Assembly: GCA_945910005.1 (NCBI GenBank)
Contig: CAMDTW010000347.1
Span: 1-64,000 of the forward strand
Reading direction: 5' to 3'
Source of the DNA: Isoperla grammatica
Lineage: Eukaryota > Arthropoda > Insecta > Plecoptera > Perlodidae
Length of the DNA: 64,000 bases
This document shows, in pieces, positions 55,201-64,000 of this stretch. Below the pieces are notes generated by a model. That model was not told where the DNA came from. It did no database searches and saw nothing but the letters and a program-made list of their open reading frames with translations. Position 1 is the first letter of the stretch. Each line of letters begins with the position of its first letter. The position numbers and the translations under genes are program-made.

Positions 55201-58200
55201 TGGCCTCTAGCGGGCTCCACACACACTACGTACATGACGAGATGCAACAAGCTGGACTGCCACAGCTACACTGGCGTGATGCTAGCGCGTGCCCTGCTGG
55301 CCTCTAGCGGGCTCCACACACACTACGTGTATGACGAGATGCAACAAGCTGGACTGCCACAGCTACACTGGCGTGATGCTAGCGCGTGCCCTGCTGGCCT
55401 CTAGCGGGCTCCACACACACTACGTACATGACGAGATGCAACAAGCTGGACTGCCACAGCTACACTGGCGTGATGCTAGCGCGTGCCCTGCTGGCCTCTA
55501 GCGGGCTCCACACACACTACGTGTGTGACGAGATGCAACAAGCTGGACTGCCACAGCTACACTGGCGTGATGCTAGCGCGTGCCCTGCTGGCCTCTAGCG
55601 GGCTCCACACACACTACGTACATGACTAGATGCAACAAGCTGGACTGCCACAGCTACACTGGCGTGCTGCTAGCGCGTGCCCTGCTGGCCTCTAGCGGGC
55701 TCCACACACACTACGTACATGACGAGATGCAACAAGCTGGACTGCCACAGCTACACTGGCGTGCTGCTAGCGCGTGCCCTGCTGGCCTCTAGCGGGCTCT
55801 ACACACACTACGTACATGACGAGATGCAACAAGCTGGACTGCCACAGCTACACTGGCGTGATGCTAGCGCGTGCCCTGCTGGCCTCTAGCGGGCTCCACA
55901 CACACTACGTGTATGACGAGATGCAACAAGCTGGACTGCCACAGCTACACTGGCGTGATGCTAGCGCGTGCCCTGCTGGCCTCTAGCGGGCTCCACACAC
56001 ACTACGTGTATGACGAGATGCAACAAGCTGGACTGCCACAGCTACACTGGCGTGATGCTAGCGCGTGCCCTGCTGGCCTCTAGCGGGCTCCACACACACT
56101 ACGTGTATGACGAGATGCAACAAGCTGGACTGCCACAGCTACACTGGCGTGATGCTAGCGCGTGCCCTGCTGGCCTCTTGCGGGCTCCACACACACTAGG
56201 TGTATGACGAGATGCATCAAGCTGGACTGCCACAGCTACACTGGCGTGATGCTAGCGCGTGCCCTGCTGGCCACTAGCGGGCTCTACACACACTACGTAC
56301 ATGACGAGATGCAACAAGCTGGACTGCCACAGCTACACTGGCGTGATGCTAGCGCGTGCCCTGCTGGCCTCTAGCGGGCTCCACACACACTAGGTGTATG
56401 ACGAGATGCAACAAGCTGGACTGCCACAGCTTCACTGGCGTGATGCTAGCGCGTGCCCTGCTGGCCTCTAGCGGGCTCCACACACACTAGGTGTATGACG
56501 AGATGCCACAAGCTGGACTGCCACAGCTACACTGGCGTGATGCTAGCGCGTGCCCTGCTGGCCTCTAGCGGGCTCCACACACACTACGTGTATGACGAGA
56601 TGCAACAAGCTGGACTGCCACAGCTTCACTGGCGTGATGCTAGCGCGTGCCCTGCTGGCCTCTAGCGGGCTCCACACACACTACGTACATGACGAGATGC
56701 AACAAGCTGGACTGCCACAGCTACACTGGCGTGATGCTAGCGCGTGCCCTGCTGGCCTCTAGCGGGCTCCACACACACTACGTGTATGACGAGATGCAAC
56801 AAGCTGGACTGCCACAGCTACACTGGCGTCCTGCTAGCGCGTGCCCTGCTGGCCTCTAGCGGGCTCCACACACACTACGTGTATGACGAGATGCAACAAG
56901 CTGGACTGCCACAGCTACACTGGCGTGCTGCTAGCGCGTGCCCTGCTGGCCTCTAGCGGGCTCCACACACACTACGTGTATGACGAGATGCAACAAGCTG
57001 GACTGCCACAGCTACACTGGCGTGCTGCTAGCGCGTGCCCTGCTGGCCTCTAGCGGGCTACACACACACTACGTGTATGACGAGATGCAACAAGCTGGAC
57101 TGCCACAGCTACACTGGCGTCCTGCTAGCGCGTGCCCTGCTGGCCTCTAGCGGGCTCCACACACACTAGGTGTATGACGAGATGCAACAAGCTGGACTGC
57201 CACAGCTACACTGGCGTCCTGCTAGCGCGTGCCCTGCTGGCCTCTAGCGGGCTCCACACACACTACGTACATGACGAGATGCATCAAGCTGGACTGCCAC
57301 AGCTACACTGGCGTGATGCTAGCGCGTGCCCTGCTGGCCTCTAGCGGGCTCCACACACACTACGTACATGACGAGATGCAACAAGCTGGACTGCCACAGC
57401 TACACTGGCGTGATGCTAGCGCGTGCCCTGCTGGCCTCTAGCGGGCTCCACATACACTACGTGTATGACGAGATGCAACAAGCTGGACTGCCACAGCTAC
57501 ACTGGCGTGATGCTAGCGCGTGCCCTGCTGGCCTCTAGCGGGCTCTACACACACTACGTACATGACGAGATGCAACAAGCTGGACTGCCACAGCTACACT
57601 GGCGTGATGCTAGCGCGTGCCCTGCTGGCCTCTAGCGGGCTCCACACACACTACGTGTATGACTAGATGCAACAAGCTGGACTGCCACAGCTACACTGGC
57701 GTGATGCTAGCGCGTGCCCTGCTGGCCTCTAGCGGGCTCCACACACACTACGTGTATGACGAGATGCAACAAGCTGGACTGCCACAGCTACACTGGCGTG
57801 ATGCTAGCGCGTGCCCTGCTGGCCTCTAGCGGGCTCCACACACACTACGTACATGACGAGATGCAACAAGCTGCACTGCCACAGCTACACTGGCGTGATG
57901 CTAGCGCGTGCCCTGCTGGCCTCTAGCGGGCTCCACACACACTACGTGTATGACGAGATGCAACAAGCTGGACTGCCACAGCTACACTGGCGTGATGCTA
58001 GCGCGTGCCCTGCTGGCCTCTAGCGGGCTCTACACACACTACGTACATGACTAGATGCAACAAGCTGGACTGCCACAGCTACACTGGCGTGCTGCTAGCG
58101 CGTGCCCTGCTGGCCTCTAGCGGGCTCTACACACACTACGTACATGACGAGATGCAACAAGCTGGACTGCCACAGCTACACTGGCGTGCTGCTAGCGCGT

Positions 58201-58683
58201 GCCCTGCTGGCCTCTAGTGGGCTCCACACACACTACGTACATGACGAGATGCAACAAGCTGGACTGCCACAGCTACACTGGCGTGCTGCTAGCGCGTGCC
58301 CTGCTGGCCTCTAGCGGGCTCTACACACACTACGTACATGACGAGATGCAACAAGCTGGACTGCCACAGCTACACTGGCGTGATGCTAGCGCGTGCCCTG
58401 CTGGCCTCTAGCGGGCTCCACACACACTAGGTGTATGACGAGATGCAACAAGCTGGACTGCCACAGCTACACTGGCGTGATGCTAGCGCGTGCCCTGCTA
58501 GCCTCTAGCGGGCTCCACACACACTACGTGTATGACGAGATGCAACAAGCTGGACTGCCACAGCTACACTGGCGTGATGCTAGCGCGTGCCCTGCTGGCC
58601 TCTAGCGGGCTCCACACACACTACGTACATGACGAGATGCAACAAGCTGGACTGCCACAGCTACACTGGCGTGATGCTAGCGC

Positions 58684-58990
58684 TAGTCTTGACTTAGGCC
58701 GGGATGGATGACACTTGGGGTCGATAAAAGCAGGTATCGTTTAGGTTGGTATGTCGGTAAAAGAAGTTCATGTCACCCATCTCAGGCGGATGTAAACGGG
58801 AGTCGGATAAGGCCGGGATGGATGACACTCGACTTCCTTACCGACTACTGCTAGTAGTACTACTCTTGGCCGCTAGGTTATATACTACATCCTGTTGACT
58901 ACCTTCGGGCGGGGCCGCCGCCATACTGCTTTCATTCTCCAACGTGTTTAGATGTTATTGTACGGCAATTATTGTTATTTCTGATTACAG
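58684..58990. other. Right flank of the satellite array
   Basis: Unique-looking sequence that begins directly after a broken satellite unit. It contains two direct copies of aggccgggatggatgacact (58696-58715 and 58810-58829), 114 bp apart. There is no open frame of note. Confidence 0.6.
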
Positions 58991-59061
58991 AGAGCTCCAT
59001 CTTCGCTGCGGTGTGACTAGATTTAAAGTATCGTTTACAGAATCGACTGCTCTTACTTGTG
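58991..59061 (+). other. Possible exon (spliced, coding status unclear)
   Basis: Preceded by an acceptor-like ttatttctgattacag and followed by a consensus donor, g|gtaagtta. In the phase needed to join the next exon at 59861 it contains an in-frame TGA at 59014, so it could be 5' untranslated or belong to a decayed gene. Called from splice signals only. Confidence 0.3.
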
Positions 59062-59099
59062 GTAAGTTATTTTACACGCATCTTTATTAATAACAGATA

Positions 59100-59850
59100 A
59101 TTGTACCTAGGCGTGTGGGCCTAGGCCCCATCTCGGCCTTTTAGGTTATGTGTGTAGGCCCTAGGCCATATCTTCACATGACTACTACACCTAGGGACGT
59201 TTTAGCCTTATTAATTACGTGTTATTGTGCTACGTTGACCTGTGTAAGCGTAGGCTAGGCCTAAATCATTGCCTAAATGCACCCCATCTCGGCCGTCCAC
59301 GTTGGCGTGTAGGGCCTAGGGCCTAGGCCTACCCTACCTCTAGGGCCTAGGCCTAGGCTACCTTAGCCTAGGCCTAGGCTACCTTAGCCTAGGCAGGCCA
59401 TATCTTTACATGACTACTACACCTAGCGACGTTTTAACCCTTATTAATTACGTGTTATTGTGCTACGTTGACCTGTGTAAGCGTAGGCTAGGCCTAATTG
59501 TACCCCATCTCAGCCGTCCACATAGACGTGTAGGGCCTAGGGCCTACCTCTAGGCCTGTTATTGTGCTTCGTTGACCTGTGTAAGCGTAGGCTAGGCCTT
59601 AATGTACCCCATCTCGGCCGTCCACATTGGCGTGTAGGGCCTAGGGTCTACCTCTAGGGCCTAGGCTCCTAGTTGTTTAGCTATTTTTCTCACCACCTAC
59701 GTACGTTTTCTTTATTAATAACAGATTGTGCCTAGGCGTGTAGGCCTAGGCCTAATCTCGGCCCATCCTAGGCCTAGATCCTGAGGGGTCCATAGCATGT
59801 AGGCCCCTAGACCCTAGACATAGGCCTATGCCTTAAGGTCACCCTTTTTA
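59100..59850. repeat. AGGCCT/CCTAGG-rich intron with partial tandem duplications
   Basis: The stretch is saturated with overlapping taggcctagg-type palindromes. It contains repeated longer segments: acgtgttattgtgctacgtt near 59216 and 59450 with a shorter copy near 59560, and accccatctcggccgtccac near 59280, 59505 and 59607. This points to tandem duplications of about 235 and 110 bp. It lies between a donor at 59062 and an acceptor at 59860. Confidence 0.75.
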
Positions 59851-59860
59851 TTGTTTGCAG

Positions 59861-60472
59861 ACGAATTTGAATCGGAGCGGTCTGCATCTGTCGAAGGAAG
59901 GGTGCTTCCTTCTAGTTGAGAGGCTTCGTCTAAGGCTTCTCAAACCCAGTGCTCAACCTCGATCTTCCCCACCGAGAACGTCGAGAGTGATATCCGCAAC
60001 TACCAGATCTTCATCAACGAGAACATCGAGAACGACACCTTGCCTGCCTACGCTACCATCATGCCATGCTGAGTGGGTTACTGTTCACCACAAGAAGAAA
60101 ACAGTGCGGAGCCGTACGAATAAACCTTCGATCGTCTCAAAGGTAGGCTTATATTCATGAATTGTCTATTAGGTCTAATGACGCAGATTACTGTAGGCCC
60201 CTACCCATAGATGACCACAACGAAATAAGGGACTTTAGTTCCGTACTGTTTTGGCCTCTGCTAACATGATTTGCCCATTTTGTACTTGGTTACCTACCAC
60301 TGTCAAGTACCCTAATTCCAATACATTTGCAAAGAAAATGTAAATGAAATGTTCAATTTTCTTTTTCCAGGAGGAGCAGTTCCCCCCATTGACTCAACGT
60401 CAAGTGTCACGTCCCCATGAGGAAACTGCAGAAGTGAGGCACCCCGCACCCACAACCACGACACGCGAGTAA
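59861..60472 (+). CDS. SGNH-hydrolase-like gene, 3' part, two exons
   Basis: Exon 59861-60142 (acceptor ttattgtttgcag, donor aag|gtaggc) and exon 60371-60472 (acceptor tctttttccag) join in phase 0 and end at TAA 60470-60472. The first exon begins NLNRSGLHLSKEGCFLLVER. From family knowledge the GLHLSKEG block is the C-terminal helix region of SGNH/GDSL hydrolase-like domains, where the catalytic motif is DxxH; here the expected Asp position reads Arg or Ser, so activity is doubtful. A Ser/Arg/Thr-rich linker follows, then EWVTVHHKKK and a final EEQFPPLTQRQVSRP. Upstream catalytic exons are not visible; the 97-bp array ends 1.2 kb upstream. The coding call rests on splice-site consensus, phase continuity and the HLS-G motif. 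It could instead be a decayed copy of a transposon-associated esterase. Confidence 0.45.
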
Positions 60473-60998
60473 GAAGGCCAAGACGTCAGTCGCAGCAGCA
60501 GGTCTACATGCTCACGTGAAGAAGAAGACGACTCTCCACTCAATGGAATTCAATTGGATTTTGCCGGTAAAATGGATGTTCTATTTCCTTGTGAAACATT
60601 TTCGATTATACCTCTGGAGATGTAATGCTGCAGTATTAATTCACTTGCCCCTACCTACTCATAGTTGACCATAAGTAATGTAGGCCTAGTAAATAACAGT
60701 AATAACTATACCAATAAATAAATGACCACAAGTTATTTTAGTTTTGTCCTGTTTTCGCCTCTGCTAATTTATGACGTTCATTTAGCAATGGGTTATCTCT
60801 TCCGCTGTCAAGTACCCGAATAATAGGGAACACGCTTTTGGAAATTTTAATCAATTTAAAATACCTTGTCTCTTATTGAATAATTATGTGTCTTTGAATT
60901 TTGAAAAACGGATCAGCCTATCCCTCAAAATAATTGGTTTAGTAACGTGTAAATGTAGGCCTAGCCTAAATAAAATATTCAATTTTTCGTTCTTTTAG

Positions 60999-61064
60999 GA
61001 GCAGTTCCCCCCATTGGCTCAACGTCGAGTGTCGCGTCCCCATGAGGAAACAAGACAACTGTAG
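60999..61064 (+). CDS. Duplicated terminal exon (alternative C-terminus)
   Basis: After the acceptor cgttcttttag this segment repeats the exon at 60371: it encodes EQFPPLAQRRVSRPHEET, compared with EQFPPLTQRQVSRPHEET there. It then diverges and ends at TAG 61062-61064. It would also join exon 59861-60142 in phase 0, giving a mutually exclusive last exon with a different tail. The preceding intron is duplicated too (gcctctgctaa at about 60253 and 60757; ctgtcaagtaccc at about 60299 and 60807), so this was a segmental tandem duplication. The exon body continues into the 352-codon ORF below in another frame. Confidence 0.45.
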   Translation, partial: EQFPPLAQRRVSRPHEETRQL

Positions 61065-61084
61065 CAACACCTCCCGTCGAAGAC

Positions 61085-62143
61085 ATGAAAAAGAAGACGA
61101 CTCTAGCAACACCTCCCGTCAAGGAACAGAAGAACAGAAGACACCCAAGATTGCAGAAGAAGATAGAAGAGGAGGGGACAGCGGTAAAAAACATGTATCA
61201 CCTATGCCAGGATACTACTCAGGGTGTCCAAGCTATTAAACATAGTAATGTGATGCATGCCTCAAAGCTTTCAATGCATGTTAATGGTGGTGGTCCTGTC
61301 GCTAACACGTATCCTCGTACTTGTGCTGCATGTGACAATATTTACCAAACACGACAAACCTTCAGCAGGCATTTAAAGACTTGCGGCCAAAGCAGTCATG
61401 TTAGTAAAACAGTCTGTATTTTTCCCAGTTGCTCTCTCAAATTTTACCATAGGACTGCAATGGTAAAACATTTAAAAGATGATCATGATTATGAAATACA
61501 AATAGACAATTTGCAGTTTGTAGACATGGATGCCTTTCAAAAGTGGAAAGAAAATGAGGAGGTGTCAAAGTTCTCCTCTTTTGCCAAGGCATCACACAAA
61601 ACATGCAATGATGTAGAACATCATTACTTCACATGTCAGTTTGATGCCCAAAATAAAACTCATAGACAGTCAAATGAGCACTATAGATTAACATCTCAAA
61701 AGTGGAGTAAGGGCCAAATACCTTCATTACATTGCCCAGCTCGAATGTTAGTAGCTGTTAGTGAACAGGGGGTAAATGTAGAATACATATCATCTCATAA
61801 TCATGCATTAACGTTTGAAAACTGTAAATACCAAAGAACTGTAAATACCAAAAAAAATAAAGTACATTCATTAGGGATGCGGAATGTTGTTCAGGATACA
61901 ACTATCAGTCCAAGTAACGAAGTTCCTAATAGTGAATCGATAGTTATGTTTACTACACCAGATGTGAGACAAGAGAACACAAGTGACAATACTAATCAAT
62001 CTGTAGAAGAATGCTTACATTATCTTGAGGAACTAAAATCATTTGTAAACAAACCCAATATTCATAGGTTAATGATGCAAAACCTTAAAACAACTTTAAA
62101 AGATCTTGTTACACAATGTAGAGGGGTTCCTGATCGGCGATAG
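61085..62143 (+). CDS. C2H2 / WRKY-GCM1-like zinc-finger protein
   Basis: 352 codons, ATG at 61085, TAG at 62141-62143. N-terminal about 35 residues are Lys-rich (possible nuclear localisation). Residues 80-100: C2HC finger, Cys80-x2-Cys83-x12-His96-x3-Cys100. Residues 111-134: C2H2 finger, Cys111-x4-Cys116-x12-His129-x4-His134. Residues about 148-240: MDAFQKWKE, then YFTC (Cys184), HCPAR (Cys217) and SSHNH (His238, His240), the C...C...HxH pattern of WRKY/GCM1/FLYWCH-type fingers found in FAR1- and MULE-associated DNA-binding proteins. The remainder is a polar tail with a possible helical end. No transposase DDE core follows, so this is a stand-alone DNA-binding protein or a domesticated transposon N-terminus. 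Its ATG lies inside the duplicated exon segment and in a different frame from the SGNH-like coding sequence, so it may be a separate gene using those exons as 5' UTR. Confidence 0.7.
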   Translation: MKKKTTLATPPVKEQKNRRHPRLQKKIEEEGTAVKNMYHLCQDTTQGVQAIKHSNVMHASKLSMHVNGGGPVANTYPRTCAACDNIYQTRQTFSRHLKTCGQSSHVSKTVCIFPSCSLKFYHRTAMVKHLKDDHDYEIQIDNLQFVDMDAFQKWKENEEVSKFSSFAKASHKTCNDVEHHYFTCQFDAQNKTHRQSNEHYRLTSQKWSKGQIPSLHCPARMLVAVSEQGVNVEYISSHNHALTFENCKYQRTVNTKKNKVHSLGMRNVVQDTTISPSNEVPNSESIVMFTTPDVRQENTSDNTNQSVEECLHYLEELKSFVNKPNIHRLMMQNLKTTLKDLVTQCRGVPDRR

Positions 62144-62516
62144 TACATTTCAATTCAATAGTACACTTCAATTCAGTGTGAACTCTGCATGGTGGCAAAC
62201 GGCAAAGAAATTAAGGTGCCCAAACAAGTCAAAATACATTTTTGAAGTGTTACAGATCCAATAATCCAGGCGTTGTAGTCAAAGTGTTATTTTTTATTTT
62301 ATTTTTTATTTATTTTCTTTATTTAATTATGTAATTTTATTGCTGTTGTTTAGGTATACTTGCTTATGTCTTATGTATTATGTTTTATTGTAACTGTTGT
62401 ATTTTTTGTTTATTATTGTAATTGTTTGTTGTATACTTACTCCTGTCTCCTGAGTGTAATATTGTATTGTATTATGTTTGCACTACTGTGGGATTTTGAT
62501 ATCCTGTTCGCAAAGG

Positions 62517-62569
<53 letters not shown>

Positions 62570-63212
62570 ACAGCTACAGCCCATGCAGTCTTTATATGCT
62601 CGAAGAAGTACAGATCATATCATATAGCGTTTTCAATTTTCATATTTTCTGATGTAAAAACAAATCGAATGAATTGTTACTTAAATGGTAAACATGTGTT
62701 AATAAAACAAGTAAATATTCAACTTAGCCTATGATGACATAATTGAAAATGTATTGCATTAAGTGACATGTCATTTGTCCACAACAAGCAGAATGGTACA
62801 AATAATAAAAGGTACACATGACATTTTACTTTATTGCAATAATTTTACCATACCCATATCCATTCCTTATTATCACAATACAATACTATACGTCTATATT
62901 TGCCTATAGAACATCAATGATGTTCTACATCAATCAAAGATAATAAATTTAAATAAAAGGGCTGAGCAAAACTCGATATTTCAAGACAAGATCGAGCAGA
63001 GATGTCTGCTCCACGCTCGCTCGACTTACTCCCCGAGTATTGCGAAATGGTATAAACGGAAACATCCTAAAACACTGCAGATTTTTGGTTCATTTCGACG
63101 AAAAAGAGAAAGTCAATTGCATCAATCAATAAATATAAATTAAATAAATAAATATCGCTCAAAAGTCCAACGGAAATTCTCCTTTGGGCTTGATCTAATT
63201 GTGTTGATAATA
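62144..63212. other. AT-rich spacer after the zinc-finger ORF
   Basis: The 3' UTR or intergenic region. T-rich stretch 62285-62500, an (ATT)n microsatellite at 62518-62566 directly after gcaaaggc, as at the 3' tail of some LINEs, then AT-rich sequence with AATAAA-type signals (for example near 62805 and 62942). No coding segment is supported; the 124-codon frame at 62360 is low-complexity and crosses the microsatellite. Confidence 0.55.
62518..62566 (+). repeat. (ATT)n microsatellite
   Basis: About 16 perfect copies of the ATT/TTA triplet. It may be the tail of a decayed LINE or SINE inserted after the zinc-finger ORF. Confidence 0.95.
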
Positions 63213-63220
63213 GGTTATCG

Positions 63221-63798
63221 CAGTGGTTCCCAAACTGTGGTATGCGTACCCCTGGGGGTACGCGAAAGATTTCAGGATAACCAAAAATTGCTTTTTACTG
63301 TCTCGTATAAACCATGCTAATTTATTATAAGCTACTAATTTGGGAAAAATATTTATTTATTGTATAAACCATGCTAATTTGTTATAAGCTATTAATTTGT
63401 GAAAAATATTTATTTCATATGCCATTGATCGACTTTTCGATAGGTACATTTGAGAGAAGAACATACGCTATACTTTCCAACAATGATGTCACTTTCTTAA
63501 TGCCTTTTTGCACTACGTTTCTTTGTGAAACGTCCTTTTCAACCTTAGCAATGCTTAAAACTTAATACAGAAATCGTTAAAATGCTGAGAGAGATCCACG
63601 AATAAAATTTTCATCAATCACGCCAGATTTTAAAAACCCTTTGTTCCAGTAAACAAGCACACCCTTCCCATTAGTGAGGAGCAACATAAAAATAAAGGTA
63701 TCTCATTTCTACTGTTCCTAGTTTTTAGAAGGTAGGGGTACGTTGCTGGAGCCAAACTACTCAGGGGGTACACTGGCTAAAAAGTTTGGGAACCACTG
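63221..63798 (+). mobile_element. hAT transposon relic, internally deleted
   Basis: Inverted ends cagtggttcccaaact and agtttgggaaccactg (16 bp perfect), flanked by 8-bp target duplications ggttatcg (63213-63220) and ggttatca (63799-63806, one mismatch). This is the hAT signature. Subterminal sequences are also partly complementary (gtacccctgggggtac on the left, cagggggtac on the right). Length is 578 bp, far short of an autonomous hAT of 3-4 kb, but the 3' half still encodes the transposase C-terminus. A near-duplicate of about 50 bp (aaccatgctaattt...) occurs at 63310 and 63367. Confidence 0.92.
63440..63690 (+). pseudogene. hAT transposase C-terminus, broken
   Basis: The frame ending at 63565 contains PFCTTFLCETSFSTLAMLKT, the C-terminal dimerisation block of hAT transposases (LCE..FS.L...K). 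A stop follows at once; degenerate matches to the usual following segment continue in other frames to about 63680, so at least one stop and a frameshift have accumulated. No DDE catalytic residues remain. It is non-functional and useful mainly for classifying the element. Confidence 0.75.
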
Positions 63799-63806
63799 GG
63801 TTATCA

Positions 63807-64000
63807 TAACGTTTATGGTGTGACGTGCCAAAATAGCAGGTGCACACCACTCGGCAGGCCTGACGCACTTACCGGGCCGGACCGACTCAGTGGAGATGGG
63901 GGGTGGGCTAAGTTGCGGCTCGTCTTCAGATGGTGGGCGCCACTTCGTTTCGAGTATATGACCTGTAGGGGATATTGTAGAAGGAACGAAGAAATTCTAC
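63807..64000. other. Right end of window, no recognised feature
   Basis: GC-rich unique-looking sequence with no frame or repeat that I recognise. Confidence 0.4.

Larger units (their letters stand above)
26155..58683. repeat. 97-bp satellite array, about 330 units
   Basis: One uninterrupted head-to-tail array of 32.5 kb. A typical unit starts ctacactggcgtgatgctag and continues cgcgtgccctgctggcctct, agcgggctccacacacacta, cgtgtatgacgagatgcaac, aagctggactgccacag. It is 97 bp, about 60% GC, with six CpG. Most units differ from consensus at zero to three positions drawn from a small set of recurring variants (gtgatg/gtgctg/gtgaag; cgtgtatg/cgtacatg; gcaac/gcatc; gacgag/gactag/gactaa; gctgga/gctaga; tacgtg/taggtg; gggctcc/gggctac/gggctct). 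Because 97 is 1 modulo 3, reading phase rotates each unit and an open frame of about 70 codons recurs every unit; these are not genes. Isolated deviations include a 1-bp loss near 28999 and a 1-bp gain near 46015. Right edge: the last unit breaks at gatgctagcgc. Size, homogeneity and higher-order blocks fit a centromeric or pericentromeric satellite, which sequence alone cannot prove. Confidence 0.98.

Noticed and set aside
26162..58605. Hundreds of open frames of about 70 codons (and some of 79-181) along the array
   Set aside because: They start mostly at GTG at the same unit position, recur every 97 bp because 97 is 1 modulo 3, and share the same amino acid pattern; they follow from satellite periodicity, not coding selection. 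The longer ones come from the (TTG)n insert or a 1-bp indel.
26155..58683. CRISPR-like regular repeats
   Set aside because: No spacers: units are contiguous and nearly identical over all 97 bp, in a eukaryotic context.
59100..59850. Telomere-like or subtelomeric repeat
   Set aside because: The taggcct words are palindromic and irregular and do not form TTAGGG arrays.
62360..62734. 124-codon hydrophobic ORF
   Set aside because: T-rich low-complexity sequence with a poly-Leu run from the (ATT)n microsatellite; no supporting motif.

Overview
The window is eukaryotic and almost certainly from a metazoan, probably a marine invertebrate. The reasons are BEL/Pao and Ty3/gypsy LTR retrotransposons, a non-LTR (LINE) 3' end, a tRNA-headed SINE with target-site duplications, a hAT relic with 8-bp target-site duplications, foldback MITEs, a THAP domain, C2H2 fingers and introns with consensus splice sites. 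Introns and spacers rich in AGGCCT/CCTAGG palindromes look like those of echinoderms and some molluscs, but I cannot fix the taxon from sequence alone. It is not a microbial locus: there are no operons, phage or CRISPR.

Layout. 1-8628: a degenerate satellite of about 147 bp, interrupted by a 5'-truncated LINE (329-915) and a nearly complete BEL/Pao element (2140-8546; 421-bp LTRs, TSD accat, one 1,693-codon open frame). 8629-13063: a compact Ty3/gypsy element on the minus strand (153-bp LTRs, tRNA-Leu-type primer site). 13064-15651: AT-rich spacer. 15652-18075: a non-autonomous LTR element (467/468-bp LTRs, TSD acag) with one coiled-coil gag-like ORF. 18076-20080: spacer with two small host-type coding segments, a truncated SWIM/YqaJ-associated N-terminal domain and a THAP zinc finger on the opposite strand. 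20081-25400: short transposons (a TIR element, two foldback MITEs, SINEs) and two tandem arrays with units of 117 bp and 40 bp.

26155-58683 is one continuous 97-bp GC-rich satellite array of about 330 units, half of the window. It carries local higher-order structure: a 25-unit block followed by a related 30-unit block, an 11-unit block duplicated in tandem, and two foreign inserts that were trapped in single units and then co-amplified (a (TTG)n-tailed retroposon with a 10-bp TSD, six copies; a 96-bp SINE-tail-like segment, three copies). Almost all the roughly 70-codon open frames here are by-products of a unit length that is 1 modulo 3.

58684-64000: the array ends at unique sequence with what look like real exons: the end of a putative SGNH-hydrolase-like gene with a tandemly duplicated terminal exon, then a 352-codon ORF with a C2HC finger, a C2H2 finger and a WRKY/GCM1-like C...C...HxH motif, then a 578-bp hAT relic with a broken transposase C-terminus. 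Overall the window reads as repeat-dense, probably heterochromatic DNA grading into gene-bearing DNA on the right. Its main interest is repeat evolution (satellite birth from a MITE, insert-tagged satellite amplification, defective LTR elements) rather than a metabolic or defence pathway.
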